From positions 1 through 11,185 of the forward strand of contig JAPYRM010000018.1 in assembly GCA_029941175.1 (NCBI GenBank): a DNA stretch of 11,185 nucleotides. Direction: 5' to 3'. The translations under genes were made by a program, and so were the position numbers. How positions within the stretch are numbered: position 1 is the first letter of the stretch; each line of letters starts with the position of its first letter. Below the pieces are notes generated by a model. The model did no database searches. It saw only the letters and a list, made by a program, of their open reading frames with translations, and was not told the origin of the DNA. Origin of the DNA: Halobacteriales archaeon (lineage in GTDB: Archaea > Halobacteriota > Halobacteria > Halobacteriales > Hikarchaeaceae). Shown one piece after another: positions 5,457 through 11,185 of the stretch.

Positions 5457-6314
5457 ATGTCCGAGGAGGGGCTAGATGTTGTCAAAGGGGTACTATGCAT
5501 GAATGGTAGTGTGTTTAAAGAGGAATTGTTTAAAGGAAAAAAAGTGTTCATAACAGGGGGTGCAACAGGAATGGGGCTAGGGTTTTCAAGATCTTTTTTA
5601 GAACATGGAGCAAATGTTTTTATAGCATCTAGAAATGCTGAACGGTTAGAGTTGGCATCTGAAAAATTGAAAGAACTAACTGGGAAATCAATATTATGGA
5701 AAGTCATGGATGTTAGAGAAGAATCAAGTGTGGAAGAGGCAGTTGGGTTTATTGAACAAGAATGGGGAAGTATAGATGTAGTAGTAAATAATGCTGCGGG
5801 GAACTTTTTTTGTCCGATAGAAAATCTTAGCGAAAATGGATGGAGGACAGTTGTGGATATAGTGTTAGATGGGACATTTAGGGTTTCGAAAAAATGCTTT
5901 CCCTTATTAAAACAGAATGGAGGATCAATTGTGAATATAATTGCCAATTATGCTTGGAATGCGGCCCCATATGTTGGCCATTCTGGCGCTGCGAAAGCGG
6001 GTGTTCTCAATTTGACAAGGACACTAGCACTTGAGTGGGGAAGGTATAATATCAGAGTGAATGCCATGTGCCCAGGAGTGGTATTGACAGAGGGTGTAAA
6101 AGAGAATTTGTTGGGAGATGAATCGATGATTGAGAGATTGGAAAATGATATTCCGGTTGGAGGAATAGCGAGCGTGGAGCAAATGGCACAACAGGTGCTT
6201 TATCTATGTTCTCCTGCGGCGGACGTGATCACAGGAGAAGTTTTAGTTGCAGACGGGGGGCAATCACTGGTTGGCAATATGTTTTACTCATTGGGGAGAG
6301 AATTTTATAAATAA
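5457..6314 (+). CDS. Short-chain dehydrogenase/reductase, 2,4-dienoyl-CoA reductase-like
   Basis: The 285-residue product has a Rossmann fold with TGGATGMG (33-40), an NADP-type Arg59 in ASRN, MDVR (84-87) and NNAAGNF (111-117). In classical SDRs a Tyr stands four residues before the active Lys; here that position is Ser176 (HSGAAK, Lys180). A Tyr is instead found at 165 (NYAW), 15 residues before Lys180. This spacing, together with NNAAGNF, VLDGTF and the AAKAGVLNLTRTLALEWG run, matches 2,4-dienoyl-CoA reductases such as mammalian DECR1 and Bacillus FadH (YkuF). Those enzymes reduce dienoyl-CoA during breakdown of unsaturated fatty acids using NADPH. No other beta-oxidation gene is adjacent, so the substrate is inferred. 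The ATG at 5457 fits a TATA box at 5421-5426; an in-frame ATG at 5499 would remove 14 non-conserved residues. Confidence 0.88.
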   Translation: MSEEGLDVVKGVLCMNGSVFKEELFKGKKVFITGGATGMGLGFSRSFLEHGANVFIASRNAERLELASEKLKELTGKSILWKVMDVREESSVEEAVGFIEQEWGSIDVVVNNAAGNFFCPIENLSENGWRTVVDIVLDGTFRVSKKCFPLLKQNGGSIVNIIANYAWNAAPYVGHSGAAKAGVLNLTRTLALEWGRYNIRVNAMCPGVVLTEGVKENLLGDESMIERLENDIPVGGIASVEQMAQQVLYLCSPAADVITGEVLVADGGQSLVGNMFYSLGREFYK

Positions 6315-6324
6315 TAGAAATAAA

Positions 6325-7575
6325 TTAAACGGGTTCGGCGAAAGCATAAACATGTTCAGAAGAAACTATGTGCGATTGTATGAACGCTCCTGGAACAATT
6401 CCATAATCTTCAGAATTCTTTATTATTACCTGGCGATATGCCTCATCTCTACATTTCATAGATCCGTTGGTCCCGGGTTCAACTGCAAGAAGGGTGTGGC
6501 GAGTTCCAATCATAGACCGATATGCTTGAGAGGTTATTTCGAATTTAAGTTGGGTCATCTCAGATGAACGTTGTTTTTTAAGAGTGCCTCCAAGGCCTTT
6601 TAATTTTGCCGCATCAGTACCAGGGCGTTTAGAAAAGCGTGTTATATTAATTCGTTCTGGTTGGACTTCACGCATGAGATTTAGTGATTGTTGGTGGTCT
6701 TCAGTTGTTTCGGTGGGGAATCCAACAATAAAATCCGTAGCCAATGTCCAATGGCCGATATGTCGATTGAAAGTAGAGACTATGTCTCTGAATTCGTTTA
6801 CTTGATGTTGACGCCGCATATGACCCAAGACGCGGTTAGATCCAGATTGTACAGGAGCGTGGATAAAATCATAGAGCTTTTCATGCTTAGAGAATACGTT
6901 GACAAGAGATTCGCAAATTCCATGAATTCCCTTTGGATTTGCCATCCCTAATCGAACACGAAAATCACCAGGAAGTTCGCAGATTTCGTCGAGTAACTGA
7001 TCCAATACACGTTTGCCAAGGTCCCATCCGTATACACCAGTATCCTGTCCGGTAACGCGGATTTCTTTTGCACCGGCTTTTATTAAGTTCCGGGCTTTAG
7101 AGACATTCTCTTCTATAGAGGGGGATTCTATCTTTCCCGTCGCTTTTTTTGTGATACAGTAAGAACAATCAGACATACATCCACGGGCTATAGGTAGTAT
7201 TCCGATTACACCGTCGAGTATAGGAAGTGTGTCTTTTGTAGTTGTGGGGCATTCGCCGTTTCCAACTGCTATAGGGACTTCATCCCAGCCACAAATGCGA
7301 GCATCGATTCCAGATTCATGGATTAAATCGGGCTGGGCAAGTGCGAGACATCCAGTGATAATTAGATCAGACACGAGGGGTTCTAACTCTCGTGCTCTAG
7401 ACAACATCATTTGTTCAGTTTTTTCTATGACGGTGCAAGTATTCAGAATCGCAACGTCAGCGGATTCGGGGTTTTCGACTTTGTAATGTCCTGCGTCTCT
7501 GAGGAGCTGTTCAATTAACTTACTTTCTCCTTGATTGGCTGTGCATCCATAAGTTTCGATGTGATACGACGCCAT
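6325..7575 (-). CDS. tRNA t6A37 C2-methylthiotransferase (MiaB/MtaB family, radical SAM)
   Basis: The enzyme adds a methylthio group to N6-threonylcarbamoyladenosine at position 37 of ANN-decoding tRNAs. From the ATG complementary to 7573-7575 the product has 416 residues. The N-terminal domain has the three cysteines of the auxiliary Fe-S cluster: Cys11 (YGCTANQ), Cys47 (NTCTV) and Cys76 (TGCLA). The radical SAM core has Cys133, Cys137 and Cys140 in RGCMSDCSYC, then TGQDTGVYG (175-183), HAPVQSGSN (239-247) and DFIVGFPTET (281-290). A C-terminal TRAM-like domain covers about 350-412. The pattern fits the archaeal/eukaryotic branch (CDKAL1-like). A TTG at 7614 would add 13 unconserved residues, and the ATG agrees with haloarchaeal N-termini (MxxYHIETYGC). 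It converges on the SDR gene with a 10-base gap. Confidence 0.95.
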   Translation of the reverse strand: MASYHIETYGCTANQGESKLIEQLLRDAGHYKVENPESADVAILNTCTVIEKTEQMMLSRARELEPLVSDLIITGCLALAQPDLIHESGIDARICGWDEVPIAVGNGECPTTTKDTLPILDGVIGILPIARGCMSDCSYCITKKATGKIESPSIEENVSKARNLIKAGAKEIRVTGQDTGVYGWDLGKRVLDQLLDEICELPGDFRVRLGMANPKGIHGICESLVNVFSKHEKLYDFIHAPVQSGSNRVLGHMRRQHQVNEFRDIVSTFNRHIGHWTLATDFIVGFPTETTEDHQQSLNLMREVQPERINITRFSKRPGTDAAKLKGLGGTLKKQRSSEMTQLKFEITSQAYRSMIGTRHTLLAVEPGTNGSMKCRDEAYRQVIIKNSEDYGIVPGAFIQSHIVSSEHVYAFAEPV

Positions 7576-7665
7576 TGTGATTAGATGTATTATCCAGAGG
7601 GGACAAAAACACAACGGTATTCTTACAGCCGTAATGGCTTTCAGGTGCCCTAAACAATAATAAGT

Positions 7666-8487
7666 ATGTTAGAGATTCTGCCTTCAGATTTTGGAATCCC
7701 CCCAATGCCACACCTAATTATGATCTTAATTTTTGCAGGCATAATTGCAATAGTTCTTTGGAAATGGGGGATAAGAATCGATGAGAATATAATTGTATCT
7801 TTGATTCCATGGATGGCATTTGGTGCGGGTTTGCGGGTGTTTGGCGTAGTGGGTTTGGAAGAATACAGTGGACTAGAAAATATTTCGTTCCTATTTGGAA
7901 ACCCAGCAGTATACATCACTACATTCATTTTAGTGGGTTGTGTTTGGGCAGTGGTTTTAATTCTTAATAAAGATCAAATCGCGGAAAAGATCCTTCTAGT
8001 TAGTGGATTAATGGGGTTTGGTGCTACAATGGTGGTGTTATCAAAAAGTGGGTGGACTCATCTGGTGTGGGCGGTTGTGGGGTTAATAACAGCTTTGGTG
8101 ATTTCTATTTTAGTGTGGGAGGGGATAAAAAGAAAAAATACAGAGATTCCAAAAGTGTTGGGAAGCACAGGATTGCTAGTTATTCTAGGACAAACTCTGG
8201 ATGGGATATCTACAGCAATTGGAATTGACATATTGAATTTTAGTGAGCAAACTCCAATTTCTCAGATTATATTGGATATTGGCGCAGCGCTTCCAATTGT
8301 AAATGTTATGGGAGCGGGTTGGTTTTTTGTATGTGTTAAAATTGGATTGGCAATAGCCCTAGTTTTTTTGTTTGTAGATTATGTAAAAGAAAAGCCTTTG
8401 TATGCAAGAATTTTGTTAATAGTGATGATTGCAATTGGTATTGGTCCGGGAATGCATAACCTAATATTATATTCGGTTGCAGGATGA
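7666..8487 (+). CDS. DUF63 family integral membrane protein
   Basis: The 273-residue product has about seven or eight hydrophobic helices, at roughly 16-34, 43-62, 80-100, 106-126, 132-151, 164-184, 216-238 and 246-266. Conserved-looking polar motifs within or between helices are IPWMAFGAGLRVFG (47-60), GQTLDGISTAIGID (175-188) and IGPGMHNLI (259-267). These and the N-terminal PSDFGIPPMPHLI are the pattern of the archaeal DUF63 family as found in haloarchaea. Its biochemical role is unknown. A transporter or a membrane enzyme are both possible, and the Asp in TLDG could be functional. It is the first gene of a tight plus-strand set: only 10 bases separate its stop from the uridine phosphorylase ATG. 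No convincing promoter was found before its ATG. Confidence 0.85.
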   Translation: MLEILPSDFGIPPMPHLIMILIFAGIIAIVLWKWGIRIDENIIVSLIPWMAFGAGLRVFGVVGLEEYSGLENISFLFGNPAVYITTFILVGCVWAVVLILNKDQIAEKILLVSGLMGFGATMVVLSKSGWTHLVWAVVGLITALVISILVWEGIKRKNTEIPKVLGSTGLLVILGQTLDGISTAIGIDILNFSEQTPISQIILDIGAALPIVNVMGAGWFFVCVKIGLAIALVFLFVDYVKEKPLYARILLIVMIAIGIGPGMHNLILYSVAG

Positions 8488-8497
8488 AAACAAGAAT

Positions 8498-9223
8498 ATG
8501 AGAAAACAACCACATTTGCTCGTGGGAGAGGGGGAATTGAATGAAATTGCACTATTGCCGGGGAATCCTAATAGAGTGGAGATGGTTGCGGCGTTGGCAG
8601 ATGAATATGAAATTATTTCTGAGAATCGAGAATACAAGATTTGCAATATAGAGTACAAAGGGAAGAGTTTGACCATTTGTTCTACAGGGATTGGTTGTCC
8701 ATCCACTGCGATAGCTATAGAAGAACTTTGTAAAGTTGGGGTGAAAAAAATGATCAGAGTGGGAACTACAGGTGCACTTCAAAAAGGGATTAAATCGGGA
8801 GATTTCATCATAGTCACAGGAGCTGCTAAAGAAGAAGGGACAACAAAAAAATATGAATCAGAAGTATACCCAGCGGTTGCGGAGCATAAGGTTGTTTCTG
8901 CTTTGATAGAGACGGCAAAATTACGCGATCAGAAATTCCATGTTGGTGCCGTGGTAACCAATGATGCATATTATGCAGAGACAGAAGATTATATAGAAAA
9001 ATGGGAGAAAGCAGGGTTACTGTCTGTTGAGATGGAAACTTCGGTAGTTTTGACTTTGTCTAGGAGGTTGGGAATGGAAGCGGGTGCAATACTAACTGTG
9101 GATGGGAATTTGGTAGAAGGATCTAAAAAGGGCGAAAATAAAGGGGAAGAATTCCCAAGAAAAGTACTAGACAGGATTGAAGAAATGGGTAGGATAGCAT
9201 TGGATGCGAGTTTGTTACTTTAA
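8498..9223 (+). CDS. udp: Uridine phosphorylase
   Basis: The enzyme splits uridine with phosphate into uracil and ribose-1-phosphate. The 241-residue product belongs to the nucleoside phosphorylase I family. Visible sites are the phosphate loop LLPGNPNR (19-26), Arg44 in NREYK, STGIGCPSTA (62-71), the phosphate-binding Arg87 in RVGTTGALQ, and the ribose-contacting VEMET (177-181). The motif set and N-terminus (QPHLLV) agree with haloarchaeal uridine phosphorylases. Other nucleosides may also be accepted. The ATG at 8498 was chosen because a TTG at 8477 would overlap the DUF63 stop and add unconserved residues. Uridine breakdown can feed ribose into the archaeal pentose bisphosphate routes, but no gene for that is in the window. 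It lies between the DUF63 gene and samp1 and is probably cotranscribed with both. Confidence 0.93.
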   Translation: MRKQPHLLVGEGELNEIALLPGNPNRVEMVAALADEYEIISENREYKICNIEYKGKSLTICSTGIGCPSTAIAIEELCKVGVKKMIRVGTTGALQKGIKSGDFIIVTGAAKEEGTTKKYESEVYPAVAEHKVVSALIETAKLRDQKFHVGAVVTNDAYYAETEDYIEKWEKAGLLSVEMETSVVLTLSRRLGMEAGAILTVDGNLVEGSKKGENKGEEFPRKVLDRIEEMGRIALDASLLL

Positions 9224-9240
9224 GGGGGATTTGAATTGTC

Positions 9241-9516
9241 ATGAAATGGAAATTGTTTGCTAATTTTGCAGAGGTTGCAGGGGAGAGGGTGATTGAGATA
9301 AAAATGGATAATGTGGTCACGGTTGAAGGGGCTCTAGAAGATCTATTTGATCAAATACCAGCATTAAGAGAATTGGTAATGAATGAGGAGATGAAGGTGC
9401 ATGAACACGTTCAGGTTTTATGCAATGGCGAAGAAATAAGAGGGGAAAAATTTTCAAAATTGACAATAGAAGATGGAGATGAGCTAGCAATCATCCCACC
9501 TATGAGTGGGGGATAA
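9241..9516 (+). CDS. samp1: SAMP1-type ubiquitin-like small archaeal modifier / MoaD-like protein
   Basis: This 91-residue protein has the beta-grasp pattern of MoaD/ThiS/ubiquitin and ends exactly in Gly90-Gly91, the diglycine needed for adenylation by an E1-like enzyme. The start MKWKLFANFAEVAG and the end LAIIPPMSGG closely follow Haloferax SAMP1 (MEWKLFADLAEVAG ... PPVSGG, from memory). Haloferax SAMP1 is conjugated to protein lysines and also acts as the sulfur carrier in molybdopterin synthesis, both through UbaA. I infer the same dual role here; the E1 and the MoaE partner are not in the window. The ATG is 17 bases after the udp stop, within a G-rich spacer (AAGGGGG), so the gene is likely cotranscribed with udp. 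It converges on gatD with a 10-base gap. Confidence 0.93.
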   Translation: MKWKLFANFAEVAGERVIEIKMDNVVTVEGALEDLFDQIPALRELVMNEEMKVHEHVQVLCNGEEIRGEKFSKLTIEDGDELAIIPPMSGG

Positions 9517-9526
9517 TTAGTGGAGA

Positions 9527-10774
9527 TCAATCCCAAGGTCGAGAGGGTTCTGTGATCTCCCCTGCTAGAGAAATTTGCATTGACTCGGTGGGGTCGTCCA
9601 TGTTGGCAAGTACCCACATCAACTTTACCTTTGCAGTTCCAGGGAGCATATCTCCACCTTCAATTACACCGATATCTAGTAAATCTCGACCGGTGTCGTA
9701 GACACGAGAGCATACGCGCCCTTCGATGCATTGGCTCGTCATAACAATGTGAGTTCCATTTTTAATAAGTGAAGATAGATGGGGAATAAAATCTGTGTGA
9801 ACGTGACCTAACCCAGTTCCCTCGATTACTATACCTGATTTATCTGAGCAAGCATCGATTAAGTTGACATCCATCCCAGGAGTATATTTGATCAATTCGA
9901 CATTAAGATTTAGATTGGATTGGAGAGAAAGTTTGAATTCTCCACGTTTGTGGTGAGCTCTCCGATAAGTAACACTGCGGGTATGATAATCCACCTCTCC
10001 AAGAGGAAGGTTTCCTATCGTCTCAAAAGCGCTTCGTTTCGAAGTATGATTTTTTCTTGCCCTAGTCGCTCGGTGGAGAGAACAATGGTTATCTGAATCG
10101 TTCGAATGCATGCAAATCAAAACTTCAGCGCATGTGGATTTTGCGGCTTCAACTGAACAAATGACATTGACTAAATTATCACTAGAAGGTCGATCAGAAG
10201 AACGTTGACTACCTGTGAAAATTATGGGCACGGGGGTTCGAATCATAAAAGAAATCGCAGCTGCCGTGTATTGCATCGTATCAGTTCCGTGCATGACTAT
10301 GACGCCGTCAACTCCAGCTTCTATTTCTTCACATATTGCTTTCGCTAGATCCTGCCAAATTGAAGGTGTCATATTCTCCGATAAAATATTAGCAACAATT
10401 TTACCGCGATAGTTGGCTAGACCAGATAAATCAGGTATAGATCGAAGTATGTCAGTTACATCGAATTGGGAAGTTACGGCTCCGGTCCTATAGTCAATAG
10501 TAGATGCGATAGTGCCCCCTGTTGTGATTAGAGAAAGGGTGGGGAGGTCCTCGTCAAATATGATATTTGAGACATCGTCTGGCCCAGTTTCGGGAGTGGA
10601 AAATTGATTGGACTCAGCGGTAATAAGTTCTATGGATGCTCCTTCAGAAGAGATACCAACATTGTAGCCACCAGGTAGTTTTAGGATCAGATATTGATCG
10701 CTTGGCGAAGGTAATAGAATTCCTTCATATGAAGAATCATTTTGAGAAACGCGAACGTGATCGCCAGGATTCAT
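9527..10774 (-). CDS. gatD: Archaeal Glu-tRNA(Gln) amidotransferase subunit D
   Basis: With GatE, this subunit converts misacylated Glu-tRNA(Gln) into Gln-tRNA(Gln). GatD releases ammonia from glutamine or asparagine by an asparaginase-like reaction. The 415-residue product has an N-terminal beta-barrel-like segment (MNPGDHVRV to about residue 55), a short linker, and then the asparaginase domain. The expected catalytic residues are visible: Thr85 in ITTGGTIAS, Thr164-Asp165 in MHGTDTM and Lys241 in TRARKNHTS. IEGTGLGHV (317-325) and SQCIEGRV (347-354) are also conserved. The length is normal for archaeal GatD and longer than simple asparaginases, which supports this call. GatE is not in the window. 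The ATG is supported by GGAGG about 11 bases upstream (complement of 10786-10790). Confidence 0.95.
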   Translation of the reverse strand: MNPGDHVRVSQNDSSYEGILLPSPSDQYLILKLPGGYNVGISSEGASIELITAESNQFSTPETGPDDVSNIIFDEDLPTLSLITTGGTIASTIDYRTGAVTSQFDVTDILRSIPDLSGLANYRGKIVANILSENMTPSIWQDLAKAICEEIEAGVDGVIVMHGTDTMQYTAAAISFMIRTPVPIIFTGSQRSSDRPSSDNLVNVICSVEAAKSTCAEVLICMHSNDSDNHCSLHRATRARKNHTSKRSAFETIGNLPLGEVDYHTRSVTYRRAHHKRGEFKLSLQSNLNLNVELIKYTPGMDVNLIDACSDKSGIVIEGTGLGHVHTDFIPHLSSLIKNGTHIVMTSQCIEGRVCSRVYDTGRDLLDIGVIEGGDMLPGTAKVKLMWVLANMDDPTESMQISLAGEITEPSRPWD

Positions 10775-10785
10775 TTTTGATAAAG

Positions 10786-10790
10786 CCTCC
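10786..10790 (-). promoter_or_regulatory. Shine-Dalgarno site of gatD
   Basis: On the minus strand this is GGAGG, ending 11 bases before the A of the ATG at 10774. It is the only annotated gene here with a clear ribosome-binding motif at usual spacing. It supports the chosen start. Confidence 0.5.
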
Positions 10791-10809
10791 AGTCCATCAG
10801 ATTATGTGG

Positions 10810-10820
10810 TAATAATATAC
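10810..10820 (-). promoter_or_regulatory. Probable TATA box of gatD
   Basis: Read on the minus strand this is GTATATTATTA. Its centre lies about 41 bases before the gatD ATG, so transcription should start near 10789 and give a leader of about 15 bases. That would place the Shine-Dalgarno at or very near the RNA 5' end, so the real start may lie a few bases further upstream. Confidence 0.4.
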
Positions 10821-10882
10821 CCGAATATTGAAAAGGATGTCTGATTAGCGCTATTGTCGTAGAAGATGTAGGAGTGAGACGG

Positions 10883-10890
10883 TTTTTATG
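10883..10890 (+). promoter_or_regulatory. TATA box of the amidohydrolase-family gene
   Basis: TTTTTATG is centred about 25-26 bases before the ATG at 10912, the spacing expected for a leaderless transcript. Confidence 0.5.
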
Positions 10891-10892
10891 TG

Positions 10893-10902
10893 AGCGATCG
10901 CT
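10893..10902. promoter_or_regulatory. Perfect 10-base palindrome between TATA box and start codon
   Basis: AGCGATCGCT is its own reverse complement and sits immediately downstream of the TATA box, at about -19 to -10 of the inferred start. A repressor bound there would block transcription, so it could be an operator. Its core GCGATCGC also equals the cyanobacterial HIP1 octamer, which may be coincidence. Confidence 0.3.
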
Positions 10903-10911
10903 ATCACAAGT

Positions 10912-11185
10912 ATGACTAGCTATTACATTGTAGATAGTGATGCGCATTATTTGGAATCTTTGCCAGAACTAGCAGATTATATTCCAGATAACAATCCATT
11001 TAAACAGCGATTCAAGCGCCAACCTGGTAAGATGTTTCCTTCGGCGGGGTACCCAGATCACTACATGTATGGGAGGATACAACGCGATGAAGTGGGATAT
11101 CTTAGAGGACAGATGGTTCCAGAAGACATCCCCACTGCAATGGAAATTGTTGGGGCGGATGCGATAATTGTGATTACACAAAAGA
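10912..11185 (+). CDS. Amidohydrolase-family (PF04909-like) protein, partial, cut by right edge
   Basis: The reading frame from the ATG at 10912 stays open for 91 codons to the window edge. The N-terminus MTSYYIVDSDAHYLES contains the D-x-H motif (Asp10, His12) on the first strand that begins many amidohydrolase_2 proteins and supplies metal ligands in that superfamily. Following segments are LPELADYIPD, a Tyr/Met-rich stretch with DHYMYGRI, and EDIPTAMEIVGADAIIVITQ. The last resembles the part of PF04909 proteins that describes a region before 'yp' active-site strands. The remaining metal ligands are off the window, so the substrate cannot be inferred; decarboxylation or hydrolysis of an aromatic or lactone compound are both seen in the family. 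It diverges from gatD and has its own TATA box, and the leaderless start supports this ATG. Confidence 0.72.
   Translation, partial: MTSYYIVDSDAHYLESLPELADYIPDNNPFKQRFKRQPGKMFPSAGYPDHYMYGRIQRDEVGYLRGQMVPEDIPTAMEIVGADAIIVITQK

Noticed and set aside
5420-5947. Minus-strand 175-codon frame opposite the SDR gene
   Set aside because: Although long, it is antisense to the Rossmann and active-site motifs of the SDR and shows no protein-like pattern; the strong G bias of the plus strand lowers stop frequency in antisense frames.
6247-6567. Plus-strand 106-codon frame spanning the SDR end and the methylthiotransferase end
   Set aside because: It overlaps two confident genes in other frames and lacks a recognisable motif.
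1-11185. CRISPR, insertion sequences, defence genes or integrated element
   Set aside because: I saw no regular direct repeats, transposase or integrase motifs, att-like duplication next to tRNA-Gly, or defence-type domains.

Overview
The window is ordinary archaeal chromosome. It is densely packed and encodes mainly core informational and metabolic proteins. Several products exist only in Archaea or in Archaea and eukaryotes: ribosomal protein S8e, a type 2 methionine aminopeptidase, the amidotransferase subunit GatD, a SAMP1-type ubiquitin-like protein, a DUF63 membrane protein and a SPOUT methyltransferase of the MTH1 family. From memory, most proteins read like haloarchaeal orthologues (S8e, MetAP, PyrF, the uridine phosphorylase, SAMP1 and the methylthiotransferase). 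They lack the heavy Asp/Glu loading of true haloarchaea, and the DNA is A+T-rich. My inference is a low-salt, probably marine sister lineage of Halobacteria, such as Hikarchaeia (former Marine Group IV). This rests on pattern recognition, not on a tree.

Left part (1-1271): a SPOUT-type RNA methyltransferase on the minus strand, cut by the left edge; a 225-base gap with two GC-rich hairpins and an orphan Shine-Dalgarno-like motif; a tRNA-Gly(GCC); and a small three-helix membrane protein on the minus strand. Middle (1330-6314): an FMN-dependent 2-hydroxy-acid oxidase, then convergent pyrF, then a plus-strand run of rps8e, map, a HIT-family Ap4A-phosphorylase-like protein and a 2,4-dienoyl-CoA-reductase-like SDR. 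Right part (6325-11185): a tRNA t6A37 methylthiotransferase on the minus strand; a compact plus-strand set of DUF63 protein, uridine phosphorylase and SAMP1; gatD on the minus strand; and the start of an amidohydrolase-family gene cut by the right edge.

Functional themes are protein synthesis and maturation (tRNA-Gly, S8e, MetAP, GatD, methylthiotransferase, SPOUT enzyme), pyrimidine metabolism in both directions (PyrF makes UMP, uridine phosphorylase breaks uridine down), sulfur/ubiquitin-like chemistry (SAMP1), and heterotrophic oxidation of hydroxy-acids and perhaps unsaturated fatty acids. Several genes have a TATA box centred about 26 bases before the start codon, as expected for leaderless transcripts. 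Three convergent gene pairs are separated by only 9-10 bases. I see no mobile element, CRISPR array, defence island or clear new multigene system. The points most worth checking are the hairpin region before the tRNA, the shared TATA box at 1300-1306, the strand-asymmetric composition and the DUF63-udp-samp1 linkage.
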